NCBI GenBank assembly: GCA_965224215.1
Contig: CBDCYS010000058.1
Coordinates: forward strand, 101,463-165,462
DNA: 64,000 nt
From: CBDCYS01 sp965224215
GTDB taxonomy: Bacteria > Acidobacteriota > Terriglobia > Bryobacterales > UBA6623
Direction: 5' to 3'
Each line of letters starts with the position of its first letter. Within the stretch, counting starts at the first letter, position 1. The notes under the pieces are model-generated. The model did not search any database. It saw nothing but the letters and a program-made list of their open reading frames with translations, and was not told the origin of the DNA. Below, in pieces: positions 1 to 9,324 of the stretch. A program made the position numbers and the translations under genes.

Positions 1-622
1 CCAGCCTCTTGATTCGAGTCAATAGGCCCTCGACGCCACCGTGGGATTCGGCCATATCTTCGTCTGCTATGACGTGGGTCGCAAGACTGGCTAATTCCCA
101 GACTTGCGGCGTATCGATGTCAAAGTCGAGAACAACCGGAACGTTGCTCTTACGAGCCTGTTCGGCGAGCCGCAGGCCGCCTGCCGGCCAGCGCCCATCG
201 ATCAGCAATGCATCGGCTGAGTCCATCGCGTCCGCTGGGAGCCATTCAGCATCCATGGGAAGGCCTGTGCCCCAAGACGGAAACAGGAACCGCTCGCCGT
301 CGGGCCGGATAAATACCTCGCAGCGCGGGCTCGTGCATCCAGCGAAGGCCCGAAAGCCGTCGGTGTCGACTCCGCCCGCCCGAAGCATGGCCTCGATCTG
401 GTCTCCCGTGGCATCGTCACCGCGACGCCCCCAGACGGACGCTTTCCCGCCTAGCTGAGCGACCGCCACGGCCCCGACGCTTGCCGGGCCGCCGAGAGCA
501 TCTCGGCGCTCAGGGACTCGCTCGCGCCGCTTAAGGGGCGGGAAGCGTTCAACGAACAGTCGGTTGTCCAGACAGCCCATCCCGACGCACGTAACGTGTG
601 CCTGCGTGTCCTGAGTCGTCAT
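1..622 (-). CDS. PfkB/ribokinase-family sugar kinase (partial, C-terminus off the left edge)
   Basis: 207 codons are visible, starting at ATG 622; the stop and the C-terminal half, where this family keeps its catalytic aspartate and ATP site, lie outside the window. Visible family features are the opening strand VTCVGMGCLDN (residues 10-20), the substrate-side glycine motif GGPASVGAVAVAQLGG (44-59) followed by the W-G-R-R-G-D-D segment, and a central LIDGRWPAGG strand. PfkB proteins phosphorylate sugars or nucleosides in the cytoplasm; the substrate cannot be read from this half. It is transcribed away from the surA-like gene, with a perfect 24-bp palindrome in the shared upstream region. Confidence 0.85.
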   Translation of the reverse strand, partial: MTTQDTQAHVTCVGMGCLDNRLFVERFPPLKRRERVPERRDALGGPASVGAVAVAQLGGKASVWGRRGDDATGDQIEAMLRAGGVDTDGFRAFAGCTSPRCEVFIRPDGERFLFPSWGTGLPMDAEWLPADAMDSADALLIDGRWPAGGLRLAEQARKSNVPVVLDFDIDTPQVWELASLATHVIADEDMAESHGGVEGLLTRIKRL

Positions 623-732
623 TTCCAAATCGAGCTCACCTACCCGGACTATACAATCTATCGCTCACTGGAGAGCGGCGTCTCGGGCCGAAGATGGTTC
701 GCTTGGCGGGAGCCAAGATCCTCGTAATGGCT

Positions 733-756
733 CCTGCGGACCTGCAGGTCCGCAGG
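733..756. promoter_or_regulatory. Perfect 24-bp palindrome in the divergent kinase/surA-like intergenic region
   Basis: Positions 733-744 are the exact reverse complement of 745-756 (half site CCTGCGGACCTG). It lies midway between two divergent start codons (622 and 947), as expected of an operator serving both genes. There is no loop and no T-tract, so a terminator is less likely. The rest of the 324-bp gap (623-946) shows nothing else I can support. Confidence 0.4.
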
Positions 757-946
757 GCATTCTCGCCGGCTCCTGCTCTATATCTCCTTGACGGACACTT
801 CAATTGGTAAGACGGGCGCATTGATCGTGCTGGAAAATTTTGAACCTAAGTGGCAACGCTGATGCGAAGATAGTAACGTAAGGGTAGTTGCGGGTTACGG
901 GACCGGCTGCCGCTTCGCGTCTCGGAACCGACGCGCCTCTTTTGCC

Positions 947-2161
947 ATGAGAAACAAAACTGTTTTCTTCGCCATCTTGCTTGTCGCCGTCGCGGTGCTC
1001 GGCGCGATTCCGGTACGGGCTGACGTCGTGATCTTGGAGGAGATCATCGCCAAGGTGAACGGCGACGTCATTCTGCGGTCCGAGTACGACGAAAGTCGCC
1101 GAGATCTGCAGGCGGAGCTCCAGCGCGACGATCAGCTCAGCGATGAGCAAAAAGCCGAGCGCCTGAAAGAACGGGAAGGCAACAGTCTGCGTGATTTAAT
1201 CGACAATCGCTTGATGATTCAGCGCGCCAAGGACATGGGCGTCAGCGTGGAGGCGCAGGTGCTGCGGCAGCGCGATGACATGATGCGACAGTACAAGATC
1301 AAGACGGTCGACGAGTTTGAAGCCTGGGTTTCGGAGGAGACCGGCCAGCCGGTCGAGGATCTGATGGACCGCATGCGCAACAACTTTCTCTCGCAAGCGG
1401 TTATGGGTCAAGAGGTTGGATCGAGAATCGTCATTCCCCAGGCGGATATCGAGGCCTACTACGCCGAACACAAGGAAGAGTTCGTTAACTCCGAGGGCGT
1501 TCGTCTCCTGGAAATCTTCATTTCGACCGAAGGTAAGACTGGAGAGGAACTCGAAGCGGCAAAGAAGAAGGCTGCGGATGTTCACAAACGCGTTCAACGG
1601 GGCGAGCCGTTCCGGGAAATGGCGAAGCGCCACTCAGAGAACGAGAAAACAGCGGCCTCCGGAGGAGACATCGGAATTTGGCGGCGGGGGCAACTTCGCA
1701 AAGAAATCGAAGATATCGTTTTCCCGGCCAACCGAGGCTTCATTTCGGATCTGATCGAGAGCGGCAACGGGTTACTGATTCTGCGAGTCGACGACAAGTT
1801 CAGCGAAGGGCAGGCAAGCCTCGAGGATTCTCAAAACGAGATCCGCAACCGGCTCATGGGCCCGAAATTTCAACCCGCCGTTCGTGAGTATCTGACCAGC
1901 CTGCGGGAGGACGCCTACATCGAGATTCGTCCTGGGTATCTCGACACGGGGGCGGTCGCAGGCCAGAGAACGGACTGGAGCGACCCGGCCAAACTCGTGC
2001 CCGTGACGACGACGCGCGAAGAAGTCCTGAGGAACAAGAGGAGGCGCCGCCTGCTCTGGTCGATTCCGATTCCCGGCACGGGCGCGGGCAAGGACGGCGA
2101 CAAGGACGGCGGCAGCGATAACGGCTTGGACGCAAAGAAAGAGAAACAAGCGGGCGGCTAG
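947..2161 (+). CDS. SurA-like periplasmic peptidyl-prolyl isomerase/chaperone
   Basis: 404 aa. A Sec signal peptide spans residues 1 to about 25 (hydrophobic run ending VRA). A SurA-type N-terminal helical domain follows (EEIIAKVNGDVILRSEY, to about 170), then a parvulin (PPIC) domain at about 183-285 with the typical HSENEKTAASGGDIGIW stretch. The family escorts unfolded outer-membrane proteins through the periplasm and isomerises prolyl bonds. There is one parvulin domain, not the two of E. coli SurA, and a low-complexity basic and glycine-rich C-terminal tail (about 360-404). It precedes the YhaM-like gene by 124 bp on the same strand, with no evident functional link. Confidence 0.88.
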   Translation: MRNKTVFFAILLVAVAVLGAIPVRADVVILEEIIAKVNGDVILRSEYDESRRDLQAELQRDDQLSDEQKAERLKEREGNSLRDLIDNRLMIQRAKDMGVSVEAQVLRQRDDMMRQYKIKTVDEFEAWVSEETGQPVEDLMDRMRNNFLSQAVMGQEVGSRIVIPQADIEAYYAEHKEEFVNSEGVRLLEIFISTEGKTGEELEAAKKKAADVHKRVQRGEPFREMAKRHSENEKTAASGGDIGIWRRGQLRKEIEDIVFPANRGFISDLIESGNGLLILRVDDKFSEGQASLEDSQNEIRNRLMGPKFQPAVREYLTSLREDAYIEIRPGYLDTGAVAGQRTDWSDPAKLVPVTTTREEVLRNKRRRRLLWSIPIPGTGAGKDGDKDGGSDNGLDAKKEKQAGG

Positions 2162-2285
2162 CGCCCCGGCGCACCCAGCTTCTTATCCGTCCCTTTTCGG
2201 CGGTAGGCAATCCCCAACGCCGGACCCAGATATAGTGAACCGATCAGCCGCCTAGCGGTTACCGACCGCGACTCCCCATTCCGAC

Positions 2286-3434
2286 ATGCCTGCCAAGACA
2301 CACTTTGTCCGCGACCTCCAGCCGAACGAGAGCGTCACGGACTATTTCTTGGTGCGGACGAAAGACGTCCGGCTAAAGAAGTCAGGCGAACCCTACCTGG
2401 CACTCAATCTCTCGGATAGGACCGGGCAGCTGGACGTCAAGATGTGGGACGACATCGAGGGAGTGGTGAATACCTTCGAGCAGTCGGACTTCGTCAAGGT
2501 CAGTGGTTTCGTCACGATCTATCGCCTCAAGCCGCAGATGACGCTGCAGCGCCTGCGCCGGGCTCAGGAATCAGAAATCGAGCTGGCTGACTACCTGCCG
2601 CATACCGAGAAGAACATCGATGAGATGTTCAGCGAGTTGCGGGCGATCGTCGAAGGGTTCAAAAATCCTCACTTGAAATCGCTGCTCAACGCCTTTCTGG
2701 ATGATGACGAGATTGCCAAGCGCATGAAGGTCGCTCCGGCGGCGAAGACGCTGCATCACGCCTTCATTGGCGGCCTGCTCGAGCACGTCACGTCACTGCT
2801 TAACTTGGCGCGGCTGACGGCGTCCAACTACGCATTCATTGATGTGGAGCTGGTGCAAACCGGCGTCGTCCTCCACGATTTGGGGAAGATTTATGAGCTG
2901 AGTTACGACCGCACTTTCGAATACACGGACGAGGGGCAGTTGCTCGGCCACATCTGGATCATGTTGCGGCTGCTGGACAGGAAATGCAGCACGCTAGCCG
3001 ATTTTCCTCCCAAGTTAAAGACGCTGGTCGAACACCTGATCCTGAGCCATCACGGTAAATACGAGTTCGGCTCGCCGAAGCTGCCCTCGTTCCCCGAGGC
3101 CTTGTTGCTGCACTATCTCGACGACATGGATTCGAAGCTCGAAAGTATGCGGGCGGAAATCAGCGCCGACCAGAACGATAGGGATTGGACCCCATACAAC
3201 CGCTCGCTCGAAAGATCTCTGCTCAAGAAGGAACGTTTTCTCGATGCGGGGGAGAGCGGGAAACCCCCCGCGCCGGTCAGCGAGGGCAAGTCTGACGTTT
3301 TAGCGGCCAAGCCGGGTCCGCCGAAGGGTTCCTTGGGCGGCAAGCCCGCCAAGGCTTCTCCTCCCCCGCGGCTGCCATCGTTGTTTGGAGAGCGACTCCA
3401 GTCTGCTTTAGCGGAAGAACCTGCGGGGGAGTAA
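2286..3434 (+). CDS. YhaM-like OB-fold/HD-domain 3'-5' exoribonuclease
   Basis: 382 aa. An N-terminal OB-fold nucleic-acid-binding domain (about 10-95; GEPYLALNLSDRTGQLDVKMW) is followed by an HD metal-dependent phosphohydrolase domain (about 150-290) with HHAFIGGLLEH, LHDLGK and LSHHGKYEFGS supplying the metal-binding His/Asp residues. This order is that of the YhaM/Cbf1 family, which degrades RNA or single-stranded DNA from the 3' end. The C-terminal 60 residues are proline-rich and probably disordered. Residue motifs are seen directly; the activity is by family. Confidence 0.88.
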   Translation: MPAKTHFVRDLQPNESVTDYFLVRTKDVRLKKSGEPYLALNLSDRTGQLDVKMWDDIEGVVNTFEQSDFVKVSGFVTIYRLKPQMTLQRLRRAQESEIELADYLPHTEKNIDEMFSELRAIVEGFKNPHLKSLLNAFLDDDEIAKRMKVAPAAKTLHHAFIGGLLEHVTSLLNLARLTASNYAFIDVELVQTGVVLHDLGKIYELSYDRTFEYTDEGQLLGHIWIMLRLLDRKCSTLADFPPKLKTLVEHLILSHHGKYEFGSPKLPSFPEALLLHYLDDMDSKLESMRAEISADQNDRDWTPYNRSLERSLLKKERFLDAGESGKPPAPVSEGKSDVLAAKPGPPKGSLGGKPAKASPPPRLPSLFGERLQSALAEEPAGE

Positions 3435-3798
3435 ATCTTCTCTGGCTGACCGTGCGCCTATCCTGACCGAGAGCCCATGGAGTAAAATGTTCGCGGCCGC
3501 TAGGCGCGGACCGGTCAGCGTAAGATATATTTGGGTCAAGCCTGAGCGATCTCGAGCGGTGTGACTCCCACCCCTCGTATGGCCCCAGATGACCTCTTCC
3601 GCCCCCGAATCTAGCCTGCATTTCTCACCACGTGGCGAGACGAAAGTGCGTGAGAGGCCAGTCAGTATGAGGCGCGCGCCGGTTGACGACCCCCACTTGA
3701 TCAACGAGGCGTACTTGGACAGTACCTTGAGCACGGCGACCAAGCGCAACGAAGTAGTGGCGGGCCTATGGCGTGCTTCGACCGTCAGGTGGTGAGAT
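3435..3798. other. Intergenic stretch with no supported gene
   Basis: 364 bp between the nuclease and the blaI-like gene. A 68-codon frame at 3589-3795 ends three bases before the blaI start, but its composition is arginine/serine-rich without recognisable features. No terminator, promoter or RNA gene stands out. Confidence 0.5.
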
Positions 3799-4197
3799 AT
3801 GCTGGCTAGACCCGAAAAACTTCTCCCTCCCCTCGAACTCGAGGCCATGAAGTCTTTGTGGGCTTTGGAAGAGGGTACGGTCTACGACGTTCAGCATCGC
3901 ATGGGCCGCAGTAGGGAGTTGGCCTACACGACGGTGATGACGTTGCTGGATCGTCTTGCCAAGAAGGGCGTCGTATCCCGCAAGAAGCGCAGCAGAAGCT
4001 ATGTCTACAAGCCCGTCTTGGAGCGCCAACAGGCACTCGAGTTGGCCCTGGACCGGCTCGTTCATGACTTTTTTGACGACTCACGTCAGGACCTGCGGTC
4101 GTACCTTCTTGGGACGCAAGTAGAGTACGGACCGAGTCGGGGTGTTCGCGATCGTGCCGCTGACGACGGTGGGTCGCTGGACTCGGTGCTGCTGTGA
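3799..4197 (+). CDS. BlaI/MecI/CopY-family winged-helix repressor
   Basis: 132 aa with the BlaI winged helix in residues 8-80: PLELEAMKSLWALEEGTVYDV, then the recognition-helix region AYTTVMTLLDRLAKKGVVSRKK and wing YVYKPV. The C-terminal part dimerises in this family. BlaI repressors are normally inactivated by a membrane protease of the BlaR1/M56 type. The stop codon overlaps the next gene start by GTGA, so the TonB-like protein is translationally coupled and presumably controlled by it; no M56 protease domain is present here. Confidence 0.9.
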   Translation: MLARPEKLLPPLELEAMKSLWALEEGTVYDVQHRMGRSRELAYTTVMTLLDRLAKKGVVSRKKRSRSYVYKPVLERQQALELALDRLVHDFFDDSRQDLRSYLLGTQVEYGPSRGVRDRAADDGGSLDSVLL

Positions 4198-4997
4198 ACG
4201 CCGAACTTCCTGCTGTGTTCAGCAACGTTCTTTTAGAAAGCCAATCGCGGCGCGTGAAGCTGTGGGCGGTTCTCATCTCGCTCATTGCGCAGGTCTGTGC
4301 TCTCGCCATCGCTATCTTGATTCCGCTGATCTACACCTATGAGCTTCCGGCTGGACAGTGGCTGGGCCGCGTATTGTTGCTCGTGCCCCCAGCGCCGCCG
4401 CCGCCGGTGCGTGCTGTCGAGGTGAAGGCCGAAACACCGCAAGCACCCAAACGCTTTGACGCCGTGTTTCGTGAACCGAGCGCCATTCCTGAACAAGTAT
4501 CGATTCTTGACGACGCGCTGGATCCCGCTTCTAGCGCCGCGTTGCTGGATCTGGCGGGTCGCGGCGTTCAAGGGGCGCTGTCGGACGGTTTCGTGGACGG
4601 CGTTGTCGGCATCGGTCAGCTAGCGTCGCTCGACAGCGTGCCGCCGCCGGCCCCGGTGCGCGTTGGCGGACACGTGCAACAGGCGCGACTAATTCACAAG
4701 GTCGCGCCGGTCTACCCGGCTGAAGCGGTCACCGCGGGGCTTAGAGGCCGCGTTGAGGTCGAAGCGCTGATCAGTGTTCAGGGGCTCATTCGAGAAGTCC
4801 AGGTGCTCAGCGGTGACCCATTGCTGGTTGACAGCGTGGTGGAAGCTGTCAAGCAGTGGCGCTATCAACCGACGACACTCAACGGCAGCAAGGTCGAGGT
4901 CATTACGCGTATCGAGATTTTTTTCAAGTTCAGCGAACCGGAAGAGGACCCGAAAGGGAAGCGGAAAGGCAAGAAGCGCAACAAGGCCACAGGCTGA
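4194..4997 (+). CDS. TonB-family energy transducer (C-terminal TonB domain protein)
   Basis: 267 aa, starting at GTG 4194 inside the blaI stop. There is one transmembrane helix near residues 23-45 (WAVLISLIAQVCALAIAILI), a proline-rich periplasmic linker (about 60-165; PPAPPPPVRAVEV), then a TonB C-terminal domain (about 165-250; KVAPVYPAEAVTAGLRGRVEVEA ending in WRYQPTTLNG). Proteins of this build couple inner-membrane energy to outer-membrane receptors. The tail after the domain is strongly basic (KGKRKGKKRNK), which is atypical. In many acidobacteria a TonB domain is fused to a BlaR1/M56 sensor next to blaI; here only the TonB part is present. Confidence 0.85.
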   Translation: MNAELPAVFSNVLLESQSRRVKLWAVLISLIAQVCALAIAILIPLIYTYELPAGQWLGRVLLLVPPAPPPPVRAVEVKAETPQAPKRFDAVFREPSAIPEQVSILDDALDPASSAALLDLAGRGVQGALSDGFVDGVVGIGQLASLDSVPPPAPVRVGGHVQQARLIHKVAPVYPAEAVTAGLRGRVEVEALISVQGLIREVQVLSGDPLLVDSVVEAVKQWRYQPTTLNGSKVEVITRIEIFFKFSEPEEDPKGKRKGKKRNKATG

Positions 4998-5070
4998 AAG
5001 TAGGACCGGTTGAAATTCCCGTGGACGGTCGAAAGCGGGGAACAGTTGAATTTCCCGTAGAGAAGATGGA

Positions 5071-6867
5071 GTGACCTGTCCAACCGCGAGAGTCGCGGGT
5101 TACGCTTCAAACAGATGCGCAGAGCCGCATCGAGGAGGACAGGTCATGAAAGAGTCTAGCGAGTTCAACAAAGAGATGAACAAGTGCAACAGTTACGACA
5201 AATACGTCGGGATGGACGTTCACAAAAACAGTATCTCGGTCGCTGTCGCCGCGGCGGGGCGGGGCGAGGCGCATTTCTACGGCAAGATCGACAACCGGCC
5301 TGAAGCCATTCGTCGCTTGATTTCCGCACTCGCCCCGTCTGGTCAGAGGCTGCACTACTGCTACGAAGCCGGCCCCTGTGGCTACGGCATTTGCCGGCAG
5401 ATGCGTGACACCGAACACGATGGCGACCTGGTCGCGCCGTCGCTGACCCCGCGCAAATCCGGCGATCGCGTCAAGACCGATCGGCGCGACGCGCTGACCC
5501 TGGCTCGGCTCGATCGCGGCGGCGAGCTCAGCACGGTCTGGACGCCCTCTCCGGAACACGAAGCGATCCGCGATCTGAGCCGCGCGCGCGGCGACTGCAA
5601 ACTCATCGACAAACAACTTCGTCAACGCCTCGGAGCTATGCTGCTGCGCCACGACAAGCGTTTCCCCGGGCGCAAGAATTGGACGCAAGCGCACTTTCGC
5701 TGGCTCGAGACGCAACGCTTTGAGCAGCCGGCCTCGCAGATCGCCTACGAAGAATACGCCGAGGCGATACGCCAGGCGCAAAGCCGAACGGCTCGCCTCG
5801 AGCAGCAGTTGCATGATCAGCTGGAAGGCTGGAGCCTGGGAGGGCCAGCGCAGGCGTTGACGGCGCTGCGGGGCGTGGACTGGCTGGCGGGGATGACGTT
5901 GCTGGCCGAGCTGGGCGATCTCACACGCTTCGACTCCCCGCGCGAGCTGATGGGTTTCGTCGGTGTGTGACTTCGTCGGAGAACACGAGCGGAGCGCGAC
6001 GCCGTCAAGGCGCGATCACCAAAGCAGGCAACGAGGAAGCTCGCCGTCTGCTGGTCGAATGCTCCTGGGCGTATCGCTTCCCGGCACGCCGCTCGCGGCT
6101 GATTCAACGCCGTGCCGAGAAGGCGTCGCCCCCAGTCCAAGCGATCGCCTGGAAGGCGCAGGTGCGGCTTTGCGGTCGCTTTCGCAAGCTGCGCAACAAC
6201 GGCAAACACGCGAATGTCGTCGTGACCGCGATCGTGCGGGAACTGCTGGGATTCATCTGGGCAATCGTGATCGAACAGACCCGAACACAACAGGAGAAAC
6301 AGGGATTGAATGCTTGCTGAACGCTCGAGACGGCCGACAAGGAGACCGCCAGGGAGACCGCCATCGCCCTCGATTGACGTCGTAGGCGACCGGCCGAAAC
6401 CTGTCAAGGGTACGCTTCGCCGCGGTAACCCGCGCCCTTGACAGAACCCGTCCGGCCGCCAAGAGGCACCTTATACGAGGGCGATGGCTAGCTGCCGAGG
6501 ACGATGAGCTGCCAGCAAGCGGTAGCGATAACGATTTTGGTTGCCGGCTTCGGGCGGCAGCCTCACAAGGTAGGACAAGGAGGACGGCTGACTGGAAACT
6601 GAGCCTGCCAGGAGAACCCTCGACTGCGCTAAGAAGCGCTTGATGGAGCGACCTTCGTCAAGGAAGCGCTCGGTTGAACGACCTTCGTCCGTAGAGTGAG
6701 GCAGCTCCACGACGCAGACTACTCTGGCGAGAACCCGCGAATATCAGATGGATCCATCGTCGTAAACGCTCTCTTCCACAGGCTGTTCTTCTTGTCCTCG
6801 TTCGTTGGCCAACGCGGAGTTGAGGCTCCGCGCGACAGCAGTCGTGCGCGCAAACTTGACAGGTCAC
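5071..6867 (+). mobile_element. IS110-family element, copy 1 (IS1111-like subterminal repeats)
   Basis: Bounded by an imperfect inverted repeat: GTGACCTGTCCAA at 5071-5083 and TTGACAGGTCAC at 6856-6867. It holds one transposase frame (broken) followed by about 540 bp of non-coding DNA, the arrangement of IS1111-type members whose long downstream end carries the guide RNA. Inside this part are an inverted repeat (6401-6410 with 6435-6444) and a short direct repeat (GACCTTCGTC near 6650 and 6680). IS110 elements make no target duplication, so the exact ends are uncertain by a few bases. It lies between tonB and trpS without interrupting either. Confidence 0.75.
5146..6320 (+). pseudogene. IS110-family transposase, frameshifted
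   Basis: Starts at ATG 5146 behind a strong AGGAGG (5133-5138). The N-terminal DEDD domain opens with YVGMDVHKNSISVAV; the C-terminal Transposase_20 part includes LRGVDWLAGMTLLAELGDL. The frame stops at TGA 5968-5970 right after ELMGFVGV, and the family's continuation (SSENTSGARRRQGAITKAGN, then WAYRFPARRS) is in another frame from about 5967 to 6320. One missing base near 5963-5967 explains this. Either the copy is dead or the base was lost in sequencing. Confidence 0.85.
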
Positions 6868-6989
6868 ACCATATCAGCGCTGGGCTCGAAGAGACCCGCG
6901 GCCTTTGGCTGCGCCCTCCTCCAACGATGAACGGGATACGGATCGCGCGTTCATCGCTTCCTTGTTCCCCCCCGCCCACGCTCGATAGA

Positions 6990-7979
6990 ATGACTAGTTC
7001 GATGCCTATGAACGGAAACACACCACGCCTGTTTTCCGGCATGCAGCCCTCGGGAAATCTGCATATCGGTAACTATCTGGGAGCGCTGAAAACTTGGGCG
7101 CGAATTCAGTACGACTACGAGCCGATCTTCTGCGTGGTGGATCAGCACGCGATCACGGTCTACCAAGAGCCCAAGGAACTCCAAGAAAAGATCGAGGACG
7201 TTGCGGCGCTCTACGTCGCCGCCGGCATCGATCCTGAACACTCGGCGGTGTTCGTGCAGTCTTCGGTCGCGGCGCACCTCGAGCTGGCTTGGGTGTTTAC
7301 TTGCGTCACTCCGATGGGTTGGCTGAGTCGCATGACGCAGTTCAAGGCTAAGTCGCAGACGCAGGAATCGGTGGGGACCGGGCTGTTCGTCTATCCCGCG
7401 CTGATGGCGGCTGACATTCTGCTCTATCAGGCGCAAGTCGTGCCGGTTGGAGAGGACCAGGCGCAGCACTTGGAGCTGACGCGCGACATTGCGCAGCGCT
7501 TCAACTCGGTCTACGGCGAGACGTTCAAAGTCCCCAAAACGGAGCTGCCCGCGGTGGGTGAGCGAATCATGGGATTGGATGACCCCACCCAGAAGATGAG
7601 CAAGTCGGCGCCGGGTTCCAATCACGCGATCGGGTTGCTCGATCCTCCGTCGCGAATCAAGAAGCTCATTGGACGCGCGGTGACCGATACGAAGCCGGGT
7701 GTTGATTTCGACGATCTCGGAGCCGGCGTTACGAATCTCATCACAATCTTCCAGGCATTCAGCGGGTGGAGCGGCGATCAGATTCAGGCCCAGTTCAGCG
7801 GTGCGCAGTATGGGGCGTTGAAGAAGGCAGTGACAGAGGCGGTGGTGGCGAAGCTGGAGCCGATACACAAGAGATTCCAGGAGCTGACCAGCGACCGCGG
7901 GGTGATCAGGGAGCTGCTGCGAAAAGGAGCCGAGCGAGTTGCGCCGATTGCCGAGTCCCACGATGAAACAGGTTCGTGA
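6990..7979 (+). CDS. trpS: Tryptophanyl-tRNA synthetase
   Basis: Class I aminoacyl-tRNA synthetase charging tRNA-Trp. The HIGH-type motif GNLHIGNYLGAL is near residues 23-34 and the KMSKS motif (QKMSKSAPG) near 201; VYPALMAADILLYQ and VGEDQAQHLELTRDIA are typical of TrpS. Length about 329 aa is normal. ATG 6990 is chosen; ATG 7002 and 7008 are alternatives, and the open frame further upstream is only the end of the IS110 element. No clear ribosome site decides. A decayed copy of the 3' end of this gene seems to lie at about 9060-9290. Confidence 0.95.
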   Translation: MTSSMPMNGNTPRLFSGMQPSGNLHIGNYLGALKTWARIQYDYEPIFCVVDQHAITVYQEPKELQEKIEDVAALYVAAGIDPEHSAVFVQSSVAAHLELAWVFTCVTPMGWLSRMTQFKAKSQTQESVGTGLFVYPALMAADILLYQAQVVPVGEDQAQHLELTRDIAQRFNSVYGETFKVPKTELPAVGERIMGLDDPTQKMSKSAPGSNHAIGLLDPPSRIKKLIGRAVTDTKPGVDFDDLGAGVTNLITIFQAFSGWSGDQIQAQFSGAQYGALKKAVTEAVVAKLEPIHKRFQELTSDRGVIRELLRKGAERVAPIAESHDETGS

Positions 7980-8030
7980 GCGCGTGGGCCTCTACTCGGG
8001 TTGAGCGCCCGATTGTACCGCTCCCGATTC

Positions 8031-8857
8031 TTAGAAAGTAAAGCCGATCAGAATCTCGGCCTGGTTCTGATTGGAGTTCGCAAGACCGCTTGCGATACTT
8101 CGCTGCTGGAAGCGGGTGAACCGCCCTTCGAGCTCCAGCTTGACTCCGACCTCGTCCACCAATTTTACTCCAATTCCAGCGACCGCTCCCGCCGAAATTT
8201 CGTTCGCCGGTGAGGGAGTTATGTTAGTGAACTGGCTCGTACCCGCCTCTAAGTCTGCCGGGGCAATGCTCTCGAGAGTGCCCTTGAGCGACGTAACTCT
8301 CCGCAAGACCACACCGCCCGTGAAAAAGGGCCGGGGGCCCCCTCCGGGACTGTTTAGGAAATACCTCAGCAGAATTGGAGCATCCCAGTAGCGGCCATCC
8401 AACTTTTCATTCCGAGACCCAAGAAACGATATAAAGTCAGGCCCCTCCTCTTCGGTCATAACATTCGTTTCATAACTGAAGGTTCTTGTCATGAATTCTA
8501 CGTTGATTCCCATCTTTGGAGCGAAATAAAACTGGAACGTGGGTCCCCAGGCAAACCGCTTTGTCGGGGCCGAGGCTCCCGTGGTTATGGTCGTCACTGA
8601 ATCCAAGAATCCGGTAAAGGGATCGATGTTGTTGATGAACGACTGCCCGTTCCCCCCCCTGATCGTGTCGGTAACGGCTATGCCTAGCCTGATGCCCCCG
8701 GCGAAGCGTTCATACGGCACCTTGGTTTCGGCGGCGCGTCTTGAGCAAGACTGCCCGACATTGAGCAGGCTAGCATCATAATGCAGAGATGTCCGGCAGC
8801 GGCCAGCCAACGGTCGGTGGTGATGCGGTGCTGAGAGATATTATGTTTTGTCGTCAT
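8031..8857 (-). pseudogene. Outer-membrane beta-barrel protein, apparent 1-nt deletion after the signal peptide
   Basis: The intact frame 8031-8810 codes for an outer-membrane barrel: alternating strands (WGPTFQFYFAPKMGINVEFM, GAVAGIGVKLVDEVGVKLELEG) and a C-terminal aromatic end (ILIGFTF) as read by the BAM complex. It lacks an export signal. In the neighbouring frame, from ATG 8857, a good signal peptide is encoded (MTTKHNISQHRITTDR, then a hydrophobic stretch ending GSLAQ and DAPPKP). Adding one A in the AA run at 8722-8723 joins both frames into AQDAPPKPKVPYERFAGG. So this is one barrel gene with a base missing, by mutation or by sequencing error. Function and ligand are unknown. Confidence 0.7.
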
Positions 8858-9059
8858 TCATTACCCAAGCCGTCACAGATTACCCGAAGGATGAACGCGG
8901 AGAGAGGCCAAGCAAACCGAGGATTGATCAATGGAGGGCAGGCGGACGAACGACCGGTCGAACGCCCCGCTGCTCAAGAAATATCAAGTCATAATGATAT
9001 CAGAAGCTGCCGCGCGATGAACCGCGCTTTCCCTTCATGGAACGGCCCTCTGGGGGGGC

Positions 9060-9290
9060 GCACGGTCTTCACTCAATTGCAGGAAACTCAGCCTGATGCC
9101 CTCTCGGGATGGAGCGACGATCAGGTTGAGGCGGAACTGAGCAGCCTGCAATGCGGCGAGTCAAAGCAGCCTGTTACCGAGGCGCTGCTGGTCGCGATGC
9201 AGGACCCCTTCAGAGGAGATTCAGGAAGTTGAACATCGGTCGCATGGCGATCGGAGAGCTGCCCCCGAAAAGGAGGCGAATGACCTCTGA
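9060..9290 (+). pseudogene. Degenerate 3' fragment resembling trpS
   Basis: Conceptual translation gives LSGWSDDQVEAELSS, later PVTEALLVAM, then in another frame RRFRKLNIGRMAIGELPPKR. These match, in order, the end of the TrpS encoded at 6990-7979 (FSGWSGDQIQAQFSG, AVTEAVVAKL, KRFQELTSDRGVIRELLRKG). The nucleotide sequence also aligns by eye, with one frameshift near 9220. The first part of the gene is not recognisable. The rest of 8858-9324 shows no gene. Confidence 0.5.
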
Positions 9291-9324
9291 ATCCTGCTCT
9301 GGATTTTTCAGTGCCCTGCGAGCC

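Noticed and set aside
3589..3795. 68-codon frame just before blaI
   Set aside because: No ribosome site and biased composition; not enough to call a gene.
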